A stretch of DNA of 64,000 nucleotides from Bosea sp. RAC05 (GTDB lineage: Bacteria; Pseudomonadota; Alphaproteobacteria; Rhizobiales; Beijerinckiaceae): contig NZ_CP016464.1 in the NCBI RefSeq assembly GCF_001713455.1, positions 3,892,001-3,956,000 of the forward strand, read 5' to 3'. A program made the translations under genes and the position numbers. This document shows, piece after piece, positions 53,095-61,830 of this stretch. Positions within the stretch are counted from its first letter, which is position 1; every line of letters starts with the position of its first letter. Below the pieces are notes generated by a model. The model saw only the letters and a list, made by a program, of their open reading frames with translations, was not told the origin of the DNA and did no database searches.

Positions 53095-53346
53095 ATGGGC
53101 AAGAACACCTCGATCAGCCTCAGCGACCATTTCGTCAGCTTCATCGAAGCGGAGGTCGAGAAAGGACGCTATGGCTCCGCCAGCGAAGTGGTGCGGGCTG
53201 GCTTGCGCCTGCTTGAAGATCAGGAGGCCCGGATCGCCGCGCTACGCGCCGCGCTCGACGAGGGCGAAGCCAGTGGCGAAGCAGAAGCATTCGATGTCGA
53301 TGCCTTCCTGACCGAGGAGTTTCCCGACATCGCGCCCGCGAAATGA
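53095..53346 (+). CDS. parD: ParD-family antitoxin
   Basis: An 83-residue antitoxin. The N-terminal ribbon-helix-helix is NTSISLSDHFVSFIEAEV, then GRYGSASEVVRAGLRLLED, the classic ParD/CopG-like motif; the acidic C-terminus (FDVDAFLTEEFPDIAPAK) would wrap the toxin. Overlaps parE by four bases (ATGA). TTATACTAATATCTGG upstream (53060-53075) may be the promoter/operator. Confidence 0.93.
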   Translation: MGKNTSISLSDHFVSFIEAEVEKGRYGSASEVVRAGLRLLEDQEARIAALRAALDEGEASGEAEAFDVDAFLTEEFPDIAPAK

Positions 53347-53636
53347 GAACGCTCTTTCTCAGGGCGGCGGCGAAGTCAGATCTTCGGCAGATCAGCCGCC
53401 AATCGAGAGAACGCTGGGGTGCCGCGCAGGCCTTCAGCTATATCTCGGGCATCACCACTTCACTGTCCCGCCTCCCCCAAATGCCCGAACTGGGAGTGGG
53501 GCGTTCAGATCTGGGCTCGGGCTACCGGCGCCTTGGCGTCGGCGCCCATGTCATCTTCTATCGGGTCGAGCACGACCGCATTGAGGTCATTCGCATCCTG
53601 CACCAGCGCATGGATGCAGGCTCCCATCTGTCCTGA
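53343..53636 (+). CDS. parE: ParE/RelE-superfamily toxin
   Basis: A 97-residue toxin of the ParE group: LRAAAKSDLRQISRQSRERWG at the N-terminus, then LGSGYRRLGVGAHVIFYRVE and IEVIRILHQRMDAGSHL, the usual core with Arg residues and C-terminal H-Q/R-M-D. ParE toxins poison DNA gyrase; the exact target here is assumed. Encoded directly behind its antitoxin; no mobile-element genes adjoin. Confidence 0.92.
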   Translation: MRTLFLRAAAKSDLRQISRQSRERWGAAQAFSYISGITTSLSRLPQMPELGVGRSDLGSGYRRLGVGAHVIFYRVEHDRIEVIRILHQRMDAGSHLS

Positions 53637-53643
53637 GTTTTGG

Positions 53644-54408
53644 TCAAACCAGCGCGATCGCCGAGATCAGCCGCCCGTAATCCGGCTCGCCGCGATGGGT
53701 CGTGCGGCGATAGCTGAAGAAGCGCTGCTCGTCGCCATAGGTGCACAGCGACAGGTCGAGGAAACGCCCGATTCCGGCCTCCTGCGCGCGCAGGCCGATG
53801 AAGGCCGGCAGGTCGAACATCGCATGGGCGGCGCGCTCAGAGGCCGTGAAGAAGCGCGCATAGGTCGCGTTCTCGGCCTTGAAGCGCTCGACGAATTCCG
53901 GCCCGACCTCATAGGCGGCGGCACTGATCGTCGGCCCGAGCACGGCGACGATGCGCTCGCGGCGCGCGCCGAGCTTCTCCATCGCCGTCACGGTCGAGGC
54001 CACGACGCCCCCGAAAGCCCCCTTCCAGCCCGCATGGGCCGCGCCGACGACCCGCGCCTCGCTGTCGGCGAACAGAATCGGCCCGCAATCGGCGCTGGAG
54101 ACGCCGAGCGCCACGCCCGACGCCGCCGTCACCATGGCGTCGGCCTTGGGCCGCTCGGCCGGCCAGGGCCCCGTCACCACCTCCACATCGGCGGAATGCA
54201 CCTGGTAGAGGCTGACCAGATGCGTCGGCTCGACCGCCAGATGCGCCGCCATCCGCCTGCGGTTCTCGGCGATCGCCGCCGGATCGTCGGAGGAACCCAG
54301 CCCGCCATTGAGCGAGGCGTAGATCCCGTTGGAGACGCCGCCCTCCCGCGTGAAGAAGGCGTGGCGGATGCCGGGCTCGGCGGCCAGATCGGGGGAGGTG
54401 ATGAACAT
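53644..54408 (-). CDS. pgeF: Peptidoglycan editing factor / laccase-domain protein PgeF
   Basis: A 254-residue YfiH/DUF152 protein. Metal/active-site residues are in LYQVHSADVEVV, SSADCGPILFAD and GAAHAGWKGAFGGVV (His, Cys, His), with LGPTISAAAYEVGPEFVERF next. The family edits L-Ser-containing peptidoglycan precursors (PgeF) and has been reported as a purine-nucleoside hydrolase/laccase. Lies 36 bases after midA on the same strand, a conserved alphaproteobacterial order lgt-midA-pgeF. Confidence 0.93.
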   Translation of the reverse strand: MFITSPDLAAEPGIRHAFFTREGGVSNGIYASLNGGLGSSDDPAAIAENRRRMAAHLAVEPTHLVSLYQVHSADVEVVTGPWPAERPKADAMVTAASGVALGVSSADCGPILFADSEARVVGAAHAGWKGAFGGVVASTVTAMEKLGARRERIVAVLGPTISAAAYEVGPEFVERFKAENATYARFFTASERAAHAMFDLPAFIGLRAQEAGIGRFLDLSLCTYGDEQRFFSYRRTTHRGEPDYGRLISAIALV

Positions 54409-54444
54409 CGTGTCGTCCGGTTTCAGCGAGCGGTGCCGCTCATG

Positions 54445-55542
54445 TCAGCCCTGCTCTGGCAGGCGATGAAGGTCAAATCCGGGCAGCGGCGGCAGGCCCG
54501 GATGGGAGACGGCCAGAACCTTGAACAGATCGCCCATGCCGGTCTCGCCGCGCGCGGTCAGCCGGTCGAAGGCCGCGCCGATCGACGCCGCCTGCTCCGG
54601 CGTCGCCCTCGCTGACAGCGCCTGCGCCCGCTCGGCCAGGCCCAGAGCCAGCAGGAAATCCGCCTGCCGCACGGGTCCATGGGTCGCAGCGCCCGCCCGC
54701 AGTGCCGCCTGAGCCATCCGGGCGAAATCGACATGCACGGTCAGATCCGCCTCGCCGGGCTCCTCCAGCGGATCGACGAAGGCGTGCCGGCGCATCGCCT
54801 GCAGCGTGTCGCCGAAGCCTGATTGCATCGCGCCATAGTCGATCAAGAGCGCCCCGCCACCATGACGCGCGACATGCGATGCGACGGTCGAGACCAGCGA
54901 CAGGGCCGCCAGCGGCTGTTCCAGCACCGCGCCGGTCGGCGCCGTTGCGGGCCCGACCCCGTCGGAAGCGGCCGCCGCCAGCCCGAAGGCGAGGCGCCCC
55001 TCGCCATCCAACCCGATGAGCCGCTCGCGCCAGCCGCCTTCCGTCATGACGAACTGGTCGAGCGGCAGCGCGTCGAGCAGTTCGTTGGCGACGATGATCG
55101 CCGGCCCCTCCAGCGCCGTCTCGACCCTCTCATGCCAGATCGGCTCCGCCTTGCCGGCAAGCGTCGCGGCCTGGATCTCGCGCAGCACCGGGCTGGTCTC
55201 GACCAGATGCACCGCCGCCGCCTCCCGGAAGCCCGGCAGGATCCGCGTCGCGCGCAGCATGTCGGCCATCAGCGTGCCGCGGCCCGGGCCGATCTCGATC
55301 AGGGCGACGCGCGAAGGCTGCCCCATCGCCTGCCAGAGATGGGCCGCCCAGAGCCCGATCATCTCGCCGAACATCTGGCTGATTTCGGGCGCGGTGGTGA
55401 AGTCGCCCTGCGCGCCAAAGGGATCGCGCGTCCGATAGTAGCCATGCTTGGGATGGCCGAGGCACAGCGCCATGAAGCGCGAGATGGGAAGAGGGCCCTC
55501 TTCCGCGATCAGGCGGACAAGTTCCGTCTTCAGCGTGGTCAC
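54445..55542 (-). CDS. MidA/NDUFAF7-family SAM methyltransferase
   Basis: A 365-residue DUF185 protein. The SAM loop is ALIEIGPGRGTLMADML (about residues 93-109); ISRFMALCLGHPKHGYYRTRDPFGAQGDFTTAPEISQMFGE (in parts: LGHPKHGYYRTRDP, GDFTTAPEISQMFGE) is the N-terminal signature, IIVANELLDALPLDQFV the catalytic segment, and GALLIDYGAMQSGFGDTLQA follows. Mitochondrial relatives dimethylate an arginine of complex I (NDUFS2). Overlaps lgt by four bases. Confidence 0.92.
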   Translation of the reverse strand: MTTLKTELVRLIAEEGPLPISRFMALCLGHPKHGYYRTRDPFGAQGDFTTAPEISQMFGEMIGLWAAHLWQAMGQPSRVALIEIGPGRGTLMADMLRATRILPGFREAAAVHLVETSPVLREIQAATLAGKAEPIWHERVETALEGPAIIVANELLDALPLDQFVMTEGGWRERLIGLDGEGRLAFGLAAAASDGVGPATAPTGAVLEQPLAALSLVSTVASHVARHGGGALLIDYGAMQSGFGDTLQAMRRHAFVDPLEEPGEADLTVHVDFARMAQAALRAGAATHGPVRQADFLLALGLAERAQALSARATPEQAASIGAAFDRLTARGETGMGDLFKVLAVSHPGLPPLPGFDLHRLPEQG

Positions 55543-56378
55543 GCAGCGCCCCGCCGGGCGCGCAGCACGAGAACCAGCCCCGCCGCGAACAGCGGCAGCG
55601 AGAGCATCATGCCCATGGTGATACCGCCCGAGAGCGCATCGACCGAGGTCCCGAACAGGAAGCCGAGCTGCGGGTCGGGCTCGCGGAAGAATTCGCAGAC
55701 GATACGCGCCACCGCATAGCCCATGCCGAAGACGCCGGCAACGAGGCCGGGCCGCTTCAGCCCACCGGCCCGCACCAGCAGCGCCAGCAGGATGAACAGC
55801 AGCAGACCCTCGGAAAAGGCCTCGTAGAGCTGGCTCGGATGGCGCGGCAGCGGCCCGCCGCCCGGAAACACCATCGCCCAGGGCACATCAGGCGCCGGCC
55901 GGCCCCAGAGCTCGGCATTGATGAAATTGGCGATACGCCCGAGGAACAGCCCGATCGGCACGACGGCGGCGGCGATGTCGAACACCGACAAGGCCGGATA
56001 GCCGCGCCGCCGCGCGAACAGCCACAACCCCATCGTCGCGCCGATCAGCCCGCCATGGAAGGACATGCCGCCCTGCCAGATCGCCAGGATGTCCTGCGGC
56101 CGTTCGAGATAGCGCGCCAGGTCGTAGAACAGCACGAAGCCGAGCCGCCCGCCGAGCACGACGCCGAGCGCCACGAACAGCAGCATGTCGTCGAGCGAAT
56201 CCGCCGAAGGCCGCGCCCGCCCCGCCCAGAGCGGCTCGGACGAAACCAGCCGGCGCGCATACCACCAGCCGCCGAGCAGGCCGACGACATAGGCCAGCCC
56301 ATACCATTTGACCGAGAGCGGCCCGAACTGAAGCGCAACCGGGTCGATCACCGGGAAGGCGATGGCGAATGTGGGCAT
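55539..56378 (-). CDS. lgt: Prolipoprotein diacylglyceryl transferase
   Basis: Lgt adds diacylglycerol to the lipobox cysteine of prelipoproteins in the inner membrane. The 279-residue product has seven hydrophobic helices; the signature GRIANFINAELWGRPAP is intact, as are the catalytic-region WYGLAYVVGLLGGWWYARR, FVALGVVLGGRLGFVLFYD and GGMSFHGGLIGATMGLW with essential His and Arg. Start ATG 56378 (or 56387); the frame upstream lacks a family match. First gene of the lgt-midA-pgeF set. Confidence 0.95.
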   Translation of the reverse strand: MPTFAIAFPVIDPVALQFGPLSVKWYGLAYVVGLLGGWWYARRLVSSEPLWAGRARPSADSLDDMLLFVALGVVLGGRLGFVLFYDLARYLERPQDILAIWQGGMSFHGGLIGATMGLWLFARRRGYPALSVFDIAAAVVPIGLFLGRIANFINAELWGRPAPDVPWAMVFPGGGPLPRHPSQLYEAFSEGLLLFILLALLVRAGGLKRPGLVAGVFGMGYAVARIVCEFFREPDPQLGFLFGTSVDALSGGITMGMMLSLPLFAAGLVLVLRARRGAA

Positions 56379-56465
56379 GGACGGCATCCGGTGGCGGGCA
56401 GCAGGTGATGGCTGGCCGCTTGCGATGCGGTCAAGCGAAAACACCCCCAGCCGCTGCCCTTCCAC

Positions 56466-57491
56466 TCACAGCTTGACGATCAGCTTGCCGAAATTCCCGC
56501 CCTCGAGCAGCCCGATGAAGGCCTCGGGCGCCCGCTCAAGACCCTCGACGATGTCTTCCTTGTATTTCACGGCTCCGCTGGCGATCCAGGCTGCCATCTC
56601 GCGTTCGAAATCCGGGCGCTGGGCGATGAATTCGCGCTGGATGAAGCCGCGGATCAGCAGGCTTTTCGACAAAACCTGCCGCATCAGCACGGGCAGCCGG
56701 TCGGGCCCCTCGAAATCCCCGGTCGCGTTGTACTGCGCGACCAGCCCGCAGACCGGGATGCGCGCGAAGGTGTTGAGCAGCGGGAAGACCGCGTCCCAGA
56801 CCTTGCCGCCGACATTCTCGAAATAGACGTCGATCCCATCGGGGCAGGCCGCCGCGAGCTGCGCCGCGAAATCCGGCGCACGATGGTCGATCACGGCGTC
56901 GAATCCGAAGGTCTCCCGCACGACCGCGCATTTCTCCGGCCCGCCCGCGATGCCGACGGCGCGTGCGCCCTTGATCTTCGCGATCTGCCCGACCGCCGAA
57001 CCGACCGGGCCGCTGGCGGCGGCGACGACGACCGTCTCGCCCTTTTTCGGCTGGCCGATCGTCAACAGGCCCGCATAGGCGGTGAAGCCCGGCATCCCCA
57101 ACACGCCGAGCGCCGTGGTGACGGGGGCGGCAGCCGGATCGAGCTTGCGCAGCTGCTCGCCCTTCGCCAGCGCATGCGACTGCCAGCCGGAATGGGACAG
57201 CACGATGTCGCCCGCCGCAAAGTTCGGATGGCGGCTCTCCAGCACCTCGGCGACCGTGCCGCCCTCCATGACGGCGCCGATCTCGGTCGGCGCGGCATAG
57301 CTTTTCGCCGCGCTCATCCGCCCGCGCATGTACGGATCGAGCGAGAGATAGAGGATCTTCAGCAGGACCTCGCCGTCCGAAGGGGTCAGGATCGGCGCCC
57401 GCTCAAGCCGGAAATTGTCCGGGGCTGGGCGCCCGTCAGGGCGCGAGGCCAGGGCGATGCGCAGATGATCGGCTGTGGGCACGGGGGACAT
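56466..57491 (-). CDS. NADP-dependent MDR-family oxidoreductase (CurA-like)
   Basis: A 341-residue medium-chain reductase without zinc-binding cysteines, of the leukotriene B4 12-hydroxydehydrogenase/CurA group. Motifs: LYLSLDPYMRGRMSAAKSY, GMPGFTAYAGLLTIGQPKKGETV, VVAAASGPVGSAVGQIAKI (nucleotide loop), IDVYFENVGGKVWDAVFPLL and LIRGFIQREFIAQRPDFER. It reduces alpha,beta-unsaturated carbonyls. ATG at 57491 fits the family start. Isolated gene. Confidence 0.92.
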   Translation of the reverse strand: MSPVPTADHLRIALASRPDGRPAPDNFRLERAPILTPSDGEVLLKILYLSLDPYMRGRMSAAKSYAAPTEIGAVMEGGTVAEVLESRHPNFAAGDIVLSHSGWQSHALAKGEQLRKLDPAAAPVTTALGVLGMPGFTAYAGLLTIGQPKKGETVVVAAASGPVGSAVGQIAKIKGARAVGIAGGPEKCAVVRETFGFDAVIDHRAPDFAAQLAAACPDGIDVYFENVGGKVWDAVFPLLNTFARIPVCGLVAQYNATGDFEGPDRLPVLMRQVLSKSLLIRGFIQREFIAQRPDFEREMAAWIASGAVKYKEDIVEGLERAPEAFIGLLEGGNFGKLIVKL

Positions 57492-57586
57492 CCTGAATGG
57501 AGAATGATGGGGGCTTCCCGAGGATATGGGAACGCCCCGCCCGCAAGGACAGCGCCGCAGATGGCATTTCCGCCTCGGCAGGCTGG

Positions 57587-58195
57587 CTACGGCTCCGACG
57601 CGACGGATCCGCCGTGCCCCGCTTCGCGACGCGCCGTCAGACGCTCGAAGGCGGAGGGGCGGCCGCGCGCCTCCCAGGCCGCGATGAGGGCCGCGGCGTT
57701 TTGCTCCGGCGCGATCAGGCTATCGACCTCGAAATCATAGAGGCAGTAGTCATGGATCTGGAAGAAATCGCGCCGGGCATCGCCGACGGGTCGGTCGCCG
57801 CGCGCCAGTTCGCGCCGCTCCAGCTCCGCCAGATCGCAATGCACGCCGACGAAAAAGACGTCCTGTCCCGCCAGGATGCCGACCAGCCGGTGCAGCCAGG
57901 CTTCGCTCTCCATGATGTGCTCGACGATCAGGCTGTTTCCGGCCCGCAGATAGGCCAGCAGCGACGTCTCGAAACCGATGAAGAACGGCTCGCGCATCGC
58001 GCGCCAGGCGAACTCGCCGCTCTTGATGCGGGCCGAGGGCAGCACGCCGGAATCGCGCAGATGATCGATCGAAATGTGCCAGAAGGGCCGCTCGGTCACC
58101 GACTGAACCGCCCGCGCGAGCGACGACTTGCCGCTCGACGAGGCCCCGTTGAGCAGGATCATCTGCCCGGCGGGCACCCTATTGTCAGCCGACAT
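57587..58195 (-). CDS. Chloramphenicol-phosphotransferase-like P-loop kinase
   Basis: A 202-residue P-loop protein. Walker A is ILLNGASSSGKSSLARAVQS (about residues 13-32); PFWHISIDHLRDSGVLPSAR, VEHIMESEAWLHRLVGILAG, DVFFVGVHCDLAELERRELARGDRPVGDAR (ends of it: GVHCDLAELERRE, RGDRPVGDAR) and YCLYDFEVDS match the CPT family, whose founder phosphorylates chloramphenicol. Most such genes are not in antibiotic clusters, so the natural substrate is open. Divergent from uvrC by about 75 bases. Confidence 0.82.
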   Translation of the reverse strand: MSADNRVPAGQMILLNGASSSGKSSLARAVQSVTERPFWHISIDHLRDSGVLPSARIKSGEFAWRAMREPFFIGFETSLLAYLRAGNSLIVEHIMESEAWLHRLVGILAGQDVFFVGVHCDLAELERRELARGDRPVGDARRDFFQIHDYCLYDFEVDSLIAPEQNAAALIAAWEARGRPSAFERLTARREAGHGGSVASEP

Positions 58196-58272
58196 CGCCC
58201 CTCACTCCCCTCTCGACTGAAGGGTTACGCTCCTGACATGACGAAACGCTTCGCGCATCCTACATGCGAGGC

Positions 58273-60393
58273 ATGAATCGCGAACCGACCCAGCACCCGC
58301 CCGAAGAGGACCTGCCGGACACCGGGGCCGGCCCCGAGCCCGAGGCCGAGGAGGCCCTGCCGACGCCGCCACTCGATCTCGGCGAAACCGCGCCCGGCGC
58401 ACTGAAGCACGGCATCGAGGTCATCGCCGGCTTCGCCAAGCATCTGCCCAACAAGCCGGGCGTCTACCGGATGTTCGATACCGCCGGCGAGGTTCTCTAT
58501 GTCGGCAAGGCCAAGAACCTGAAGAACCGGGTGACGGCCTATGCGCGCGGCATGGCCCACACCAATGCGGTCGCCCGGATGATCGCCGAGACGGCGAACA
58601 TGGAATTCGTCACCACGGGGACGGAAACCGAGGCGCTGCTGCTCGAATCCAACCTGATCAAGCAGCTGCGGCCGCGCTATAACGTGCTGCTGCGCGACGA
58701 CAAGAGCTTCCCCTACATCCTGCTGAGCGGCGACCACGAGGCGCCTCAGATCGCCAAGCATCGCGGCTCGCGCCAGCGCAAGGGCGACTACTTCGGCCCT
58801 TTCGCCTCGGTCTGGGCGGTGGAGCGGACGATCGACGCGCTGCAGAAGGCCTTCCTGCTGCGCTCCTGCACCGATTCCTTCTACGAGAACCGCACACGGC
58901 CCTGCCTGCTCTTCCAGATCAAGCGCTGCGCCGGCCCCTGTACGGGCGAGATCGCGATTGCCGACTACCAGGCGCTGGCCTCCCAAGCGCGCGACTTCCT
59001 CTCGGGCCGCTCTTCCAATGTGAAGCAGCTGCTCTCGACCCGCATGCAGGAGGCCGCCGAGGAGCTCGAATTCGAGAAGGCGGCGCGCTATCGCGACCGG
59101 CTCGCGGCGCTCTCGGCCGTGCAGGCCGGGCAGGACATCAACACCCAAGGCGTCGAGGAGGCGGACGTCTTCGCCATCGACGAGCAGGCCGGGCAGTTCT
59201 GCGTCGAGATCTTCTTCTTCCGCAACAAGCAGAACTGGGGCAACCGCGCCCTCTTCCCGCGCGCCGACCGCAGCCTGACGCCCGAAGACGTGCTGGCCTC
59301 GGTCGTCACCCAGTTCTACGACGACAAGCCGCCGCCGCGCCTCGTCCTGCTCTCGCACGAACTGGCGGAGATGGACCTGATCACGCAGGCGCTCTCCGCC
59401 CGCGCCGGCCGCAAGGTCGAGGTCGCCAACCCCAAGCGCGGCGAGCGTGTCGATCTGATCGAGATGGCGCGCAAGAACGCCCGCGAGGCACTGTCGCGCA
59501 AGCTCGCCGACAATGCCGGCCAGAGCTCGTTGCTGGCAGCGCTCGGCGCCGCTTTTGGCCTGGCGAAGCCGCCGCGACGCGTCGAGGTCTACGACAACTC
59601 CCATATCATGGGCACGAACGCGGTGGGCGGCATGGTCGTCGCCGGCCGGGACGGCTTCATGAAGAGCCATTACCGCACCTTCAACATCTCCACCGACACC
59701 ATCGCCGGCGACGATTTCGGCATGATGCGCGAGGTGCTGCAGCGGCGGTTTGCAAGGTTGGCGAAGGAAGCGGGCACCGCGACCGGCTCTCCTCCCCCCT
59801 GTGGGGAGGAGTTGGAGGTGGGGGTCGCGCCGCTCGGCGAGCCCTCGCCAGGCGGCACCACCCCCATCCCTCTCCCTTCCCCACAAGGGGGAAGGGAAGA
59901 GCCCGCCTCGGTACCCGCCGACCCCGACGACGACAGCTTCCCCGCCCGCCCCGACCTCGTCATCGTCGACGGCGGCAAGGGCCAGTTCGCCGCGGCGCAG
60001 AAGATCATGGCCGAGCTCGGCGCCCAGGACATTCCGCTCGTCGCCATCGCCAAGGGCGAGGACCGCAACGCCATGCGCGAGACCTTCCACATGGCCGGGC
60101 GCGAGCCCTTCAAGCTGCCGCCGCGCGATCCGGCGCTCTATTTCATCCAGCGTCTGCGCGACGAGGCCCACCGCTTCGCCATCGGCACGCACAGGGCGCG
60201 GCGCAAGAAGGACACGATGAAGAACCCGCTCGACGAGATCCCCGGCATCGGGCCGTCGCGCAAGCGGGCGCTGCTTTTGCATTTCGGAACGGTCAAGGCG
60301 ATCAAGCGCGCCAAGCTCGACGACCTGATGCGGACGCCCGGCGTCAACGCGGCCACGGCCAAGGCGGTCCATGATTATTTTCACGATGGCTGA
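58273..60393 (+). CDS. uvrC: Excinuclease ABC subunit C with in-frame repeat insert
   Basis: UvrC makes both incisions in UvrABC nucleotide excision repair. The 706-residue product has an acidic N-terminal extension, the GIY-YIG nuclease ([20 protein letters not shown], about residues 62-81, then KNLKNRV), a Cys cluster [17 protein letters not shown], the UVR helices [19 protein letters not shown], the RNase-H-like domain ([35 protein letters not shown]) and a C-terminal helix-hairpin-helix ([17 protein letters not shown]). Residues about 505-545 are encoded by a palindromic repeat (see that entry) that fills the variable linker before [12 protein letters not shown] 58273 chosen; 58264 is possible. 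Confidence 0.94.
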   Translation: MNREPTQHPPEEDLPDTGAGPEPEAEEALPTPPLDLGETAPGALKHGIEVIAGFAKHLPNKPGVYRMFDTAGEVLYVGKAKNLKNRVTAYARGMAHTNAVARMIAETANMEFVTTGTETEALLLESNLIKQLRPRYNVLLRDDKSFPYILLSGDHEAPQIAKHRGSRQRKGDYFGPFASVWAVERTIDALQKAFLLRSCTDSFYENRTRPCLLFQIKRCAGPCTGEIAIADYQALASQARDFLSGRSSNVKQLLSTRMQEAAEELEFEKAARYRDRLAALSAVQAGQDINTQGVEEADVFAIDEQAGQFCVEIFFFRNKQNWGNRALFPRADRSLTPEDVLASVVTQFYDDKPPPRLVLLSHELAEMDLITQALSARAGRKVEVANPKRGERVDLIEMARKNAREALSRKLADNAGQSSLLAALGAAFGLAKPPRRVEVYDNSHIMGTNAVGGMVVAGRDGFMKSHYRTFNISTDTIAGDDFGMMREVLQRRFARLAKEAGTATGSPPPCGEELEVGVAPLGEPSPGGTTPIPLPSPQGGREEPASVPADPDDDSFPARPDLVIVDGGKGQFAAAQKIMAELGAQDIPLVAIAKGEDRNAMRETFHMAGREPFKLPPRDPALYFIQRLRDEAHRFAIGTHRARRKKDTMKNPLDEIPGIGPSRKRALLLHFGTVKAIKRAKLDDLMRTPGVNAATAKAVHDYFHDG
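59789..59908. repeat. Palindromic repeat element inside uvrC, in frame
   Basis: Hairpin CTCCTCCCC-CCTGT-GGGGAGGAG (about 59790-59812), then GGAGGTGGGGGT and, in inverted form, ACCACCCCCATCC, then TCTCCCTTCCCC-ACAA-GGGGGAAGGGAAGA (about 59871-59901). The layout copies the intergenic element at 11284-11426. It keeps the uvrC frame open and encodes a Pro/Gly/Glu-rich stretch with no uvrC homology. Confidence 0.85.
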
Positions 60394-60454
60394 CGATGAA
60401 CGGCATTGTCGCCGCATTGCGTGTTGACGCTGTCACAACCCCGCTGCTTTGGTG

Positions 60455-61072
60455 ATGCCTGTGACGATTCTTCCAGAAGCCATCCGGCGGCGCGGACCCT
60501 GGTCCCTGCCCAACCTGCTCACCTACGGCCGGATCCTGGCGATTCCGGCGCTGGTCGGGCTTCTGTTCTGGCCGAAGGACGACTGGGTGCGCTGGATCGC
60601 GCTCGCCGTCTACGTCGCCGCCGCCGTCACCGACTATCTCGACGGCTGGATCGCCCGGGCCTGGAGCCAGCAATCGGCCATCGGCCGCATGCTCGACCCG
60701 ATCGCCGACAAGCTCCTGGTCTGCGCACTCCTGCTGATGCTCGTCCACACCGAGACGATCAAGGGCTGGGCCGTCTGGGCGGCGATCGTCATCCTCTGCC
60801 GCGAGATCCTGGTCTCCGGCCTGCGCGAGTTCCTCGCCGATCTGAAGGTCAGCGTGCCCGTCAGCAAGGTCGCAAAGTGGAAGACGACGGCGCAGCTGCT
60901 CGCGCTCGGCTTTCTCGTCGCCGGGCCGGCGGGCGACACCGTCCTGCCCTACAACACGCAGATCGGCATCGTCATGCTCTGGATCGCCGCGGCGCTGACG
61001 ATCTACACCGGCTGGGACTATTTCAACGCCGGCATCCGCCACATGGTCGACGAGGACCTGCGCGGCTCATGA
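60455..61072 (+). CDS. pgsA: Phosphatidylglycerophosphate synthase
   Basis: PgsA joins CDP-diacylglycerol and glycerol-3-phosphate to start phosphatidylglycerol synthesis. The 205-residue membrane protein begins with PWSLPNLLTYGRILAIPAL and carries the CDP-alcohol phosphotransferase motif DYLDGWIARAW...GRMLDPIADK with all aspartates. ATG 60455 chosen for the family start; GTG at 60449 is possible. It overlaps moaD by four bases and follows uvrC by 61 bases, an arrangement common in Rhizobiales (uvrC-pgsA-moaD-moaE). Confidence 0.95.
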   Translation: MPVTILPEAIRRRGPWSLPNLLTYGRILAIPALVGLLFWPKDDWVRWIALAVYVAAAVTDYLDGWIARAWSQQSAIGRMLDPIADKLLVCALLLMLVHTETIKGWAVWAAIVILCREILVSGLREFLADLKVSVPVSKVAKWKTTAQLLALGFLVAGPAGDTVLPYNTQIGIVMLWIAAALTIYTGWDYFNAGIRHMVDEDLRGS

Positions 61073-61368
61073 CGCAGTCTCCCGACACGACGGCGCCCGC
61101 CGTGCAGACACGGATCGTCAGGCTGATCTATTTCGCCTGGGTGCGCGAGCGCGTCGGCAAGGCCGAGGAGCAGATCGAACTGCCGGACGACGTCGCCACC
61201 GTGCTCGACCTCGTGCGCTGGCTGAAGACCCGGGACGAGGGCTACGCCGCCGCCTTCGCCGACGAGACGCTGGTGCGCGCCGCCGTCAACCAGACCCATG
61301 TCAAGCCGGGCGCGCGCCTGGACGGCGCCCGCGAGATCGCCTTCTTCCCGCCGATGACGGGCGGCTGA
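61069..61368 (+). CDS. moaD: Molybdopterin synthase sulfur-carrier subunit
   Basis: MoaD carries the thiocarboxylate that supplies sulfur for the dithiolene of molybdopterin. The 99-residue product has an extra N-terminal tail, then the ubiquitin-like core (VRLIYFAWVRERVGKAEEQI, VNQTHVKPGARLDGAREIAF) and the diagnostic C-terminal FFPPMTGG with double glycine. Overlaps pgsA (ATGA) and lies six bases before moaE. Confidence 0.95.
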   Translation: MTQSPDTTAPAVQTRIVRLIYFAWVRERVGKAEEQIELPDDVATVLDLVRWLKTRDEGYAAAFADETLVRAAVNQTHVKPGARLDGAREIAFFPPMTGG

Positions 61369-61374
61369 CCGCCA

Positions 61375-61830
61375 ATGACCCCCACCATCCGCATCCAGCG
61401 GGAGGATTTCGACCTCGCGGCCGAGATCGCCGCGCTCTCGGCCGGCCGACGCGACATCGGCGCCGTCGTCAGCTTCACCGGCCTCTGCCGCGACGAGGGC
61501 GGCACGCTCGCGGCGCTCGAACTCGAGCATTACCCGGGCATGGCCGAAGCCGAGATCGCCCGCGTCGCCGAGCGGGCGGCAGCGCGCTGGCCGCTGCTGG
61601 GGCTGCTCGCCATCCACCGCTATGGCCGCGTCGCGCCCGGCGAGCAGATCGTGCTGGTGATCGCCTCTTCCGCGCATCGCCGGGCCGCCTTCGAGGCGGC
61701 GGATTTCATGATGGACTACCTCAAGACCCGCGCCCCGTTCTGGAAGCGCGAGCATCTCGCCGACGGCACGACCGGCGGCTGGGTCGAGGCGAAGGAAGAA
61801 GATGACGATGCGGCGCGGCGCTGGGAGTAA
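61375..61830 (+). CDS. moaE: Molybdopterin synthase catalytic subunit
   Basis: MoaE binds precursor Z and forms molybdopterin with MoaD. The 151-residue product has GAVVSFTGLCRDEGG, LELEHYPGMAEAEI, IHRYGRVAPGEQIVLVIASSAHR and the catalytic Lys region DYLKTRAPFWKREH. Normal length. Supplies the cofactor for enzymes such as the sulfite-oxidase-like protein near 6 kb. It overlaps the next gene by 29 bases. Confidence 0.96.
   Translation: MTPTIRIQREDFDLAAEIAALSAGRRDIGAVVSFTGLCRDEGGTLAALELEHYPGMAEAEIARVAERAAARWPLLGLLAIHRYGRVAPGEQIVLVIASSAHRRAAFEAADFMMDYLKTRAPFWKREHLADGTTGGWVEAKEEDDDAARRWE

Noticed and set aside
59750..59930. Assembly chimera as the cause of the repeat in uvrC
   Set aside because: The frame stays open on both sides and the downstream RNase-H-like and helix-hairpin-helix motifs are intact, so an in-frame natural insertion is more likely than a misjoin.
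58225..60417. 730-residue minus-strand frame opposite uvrC
   Set aside because: Antisense of uvrC with typical shadow composition; uvrC itself has full family motifs.
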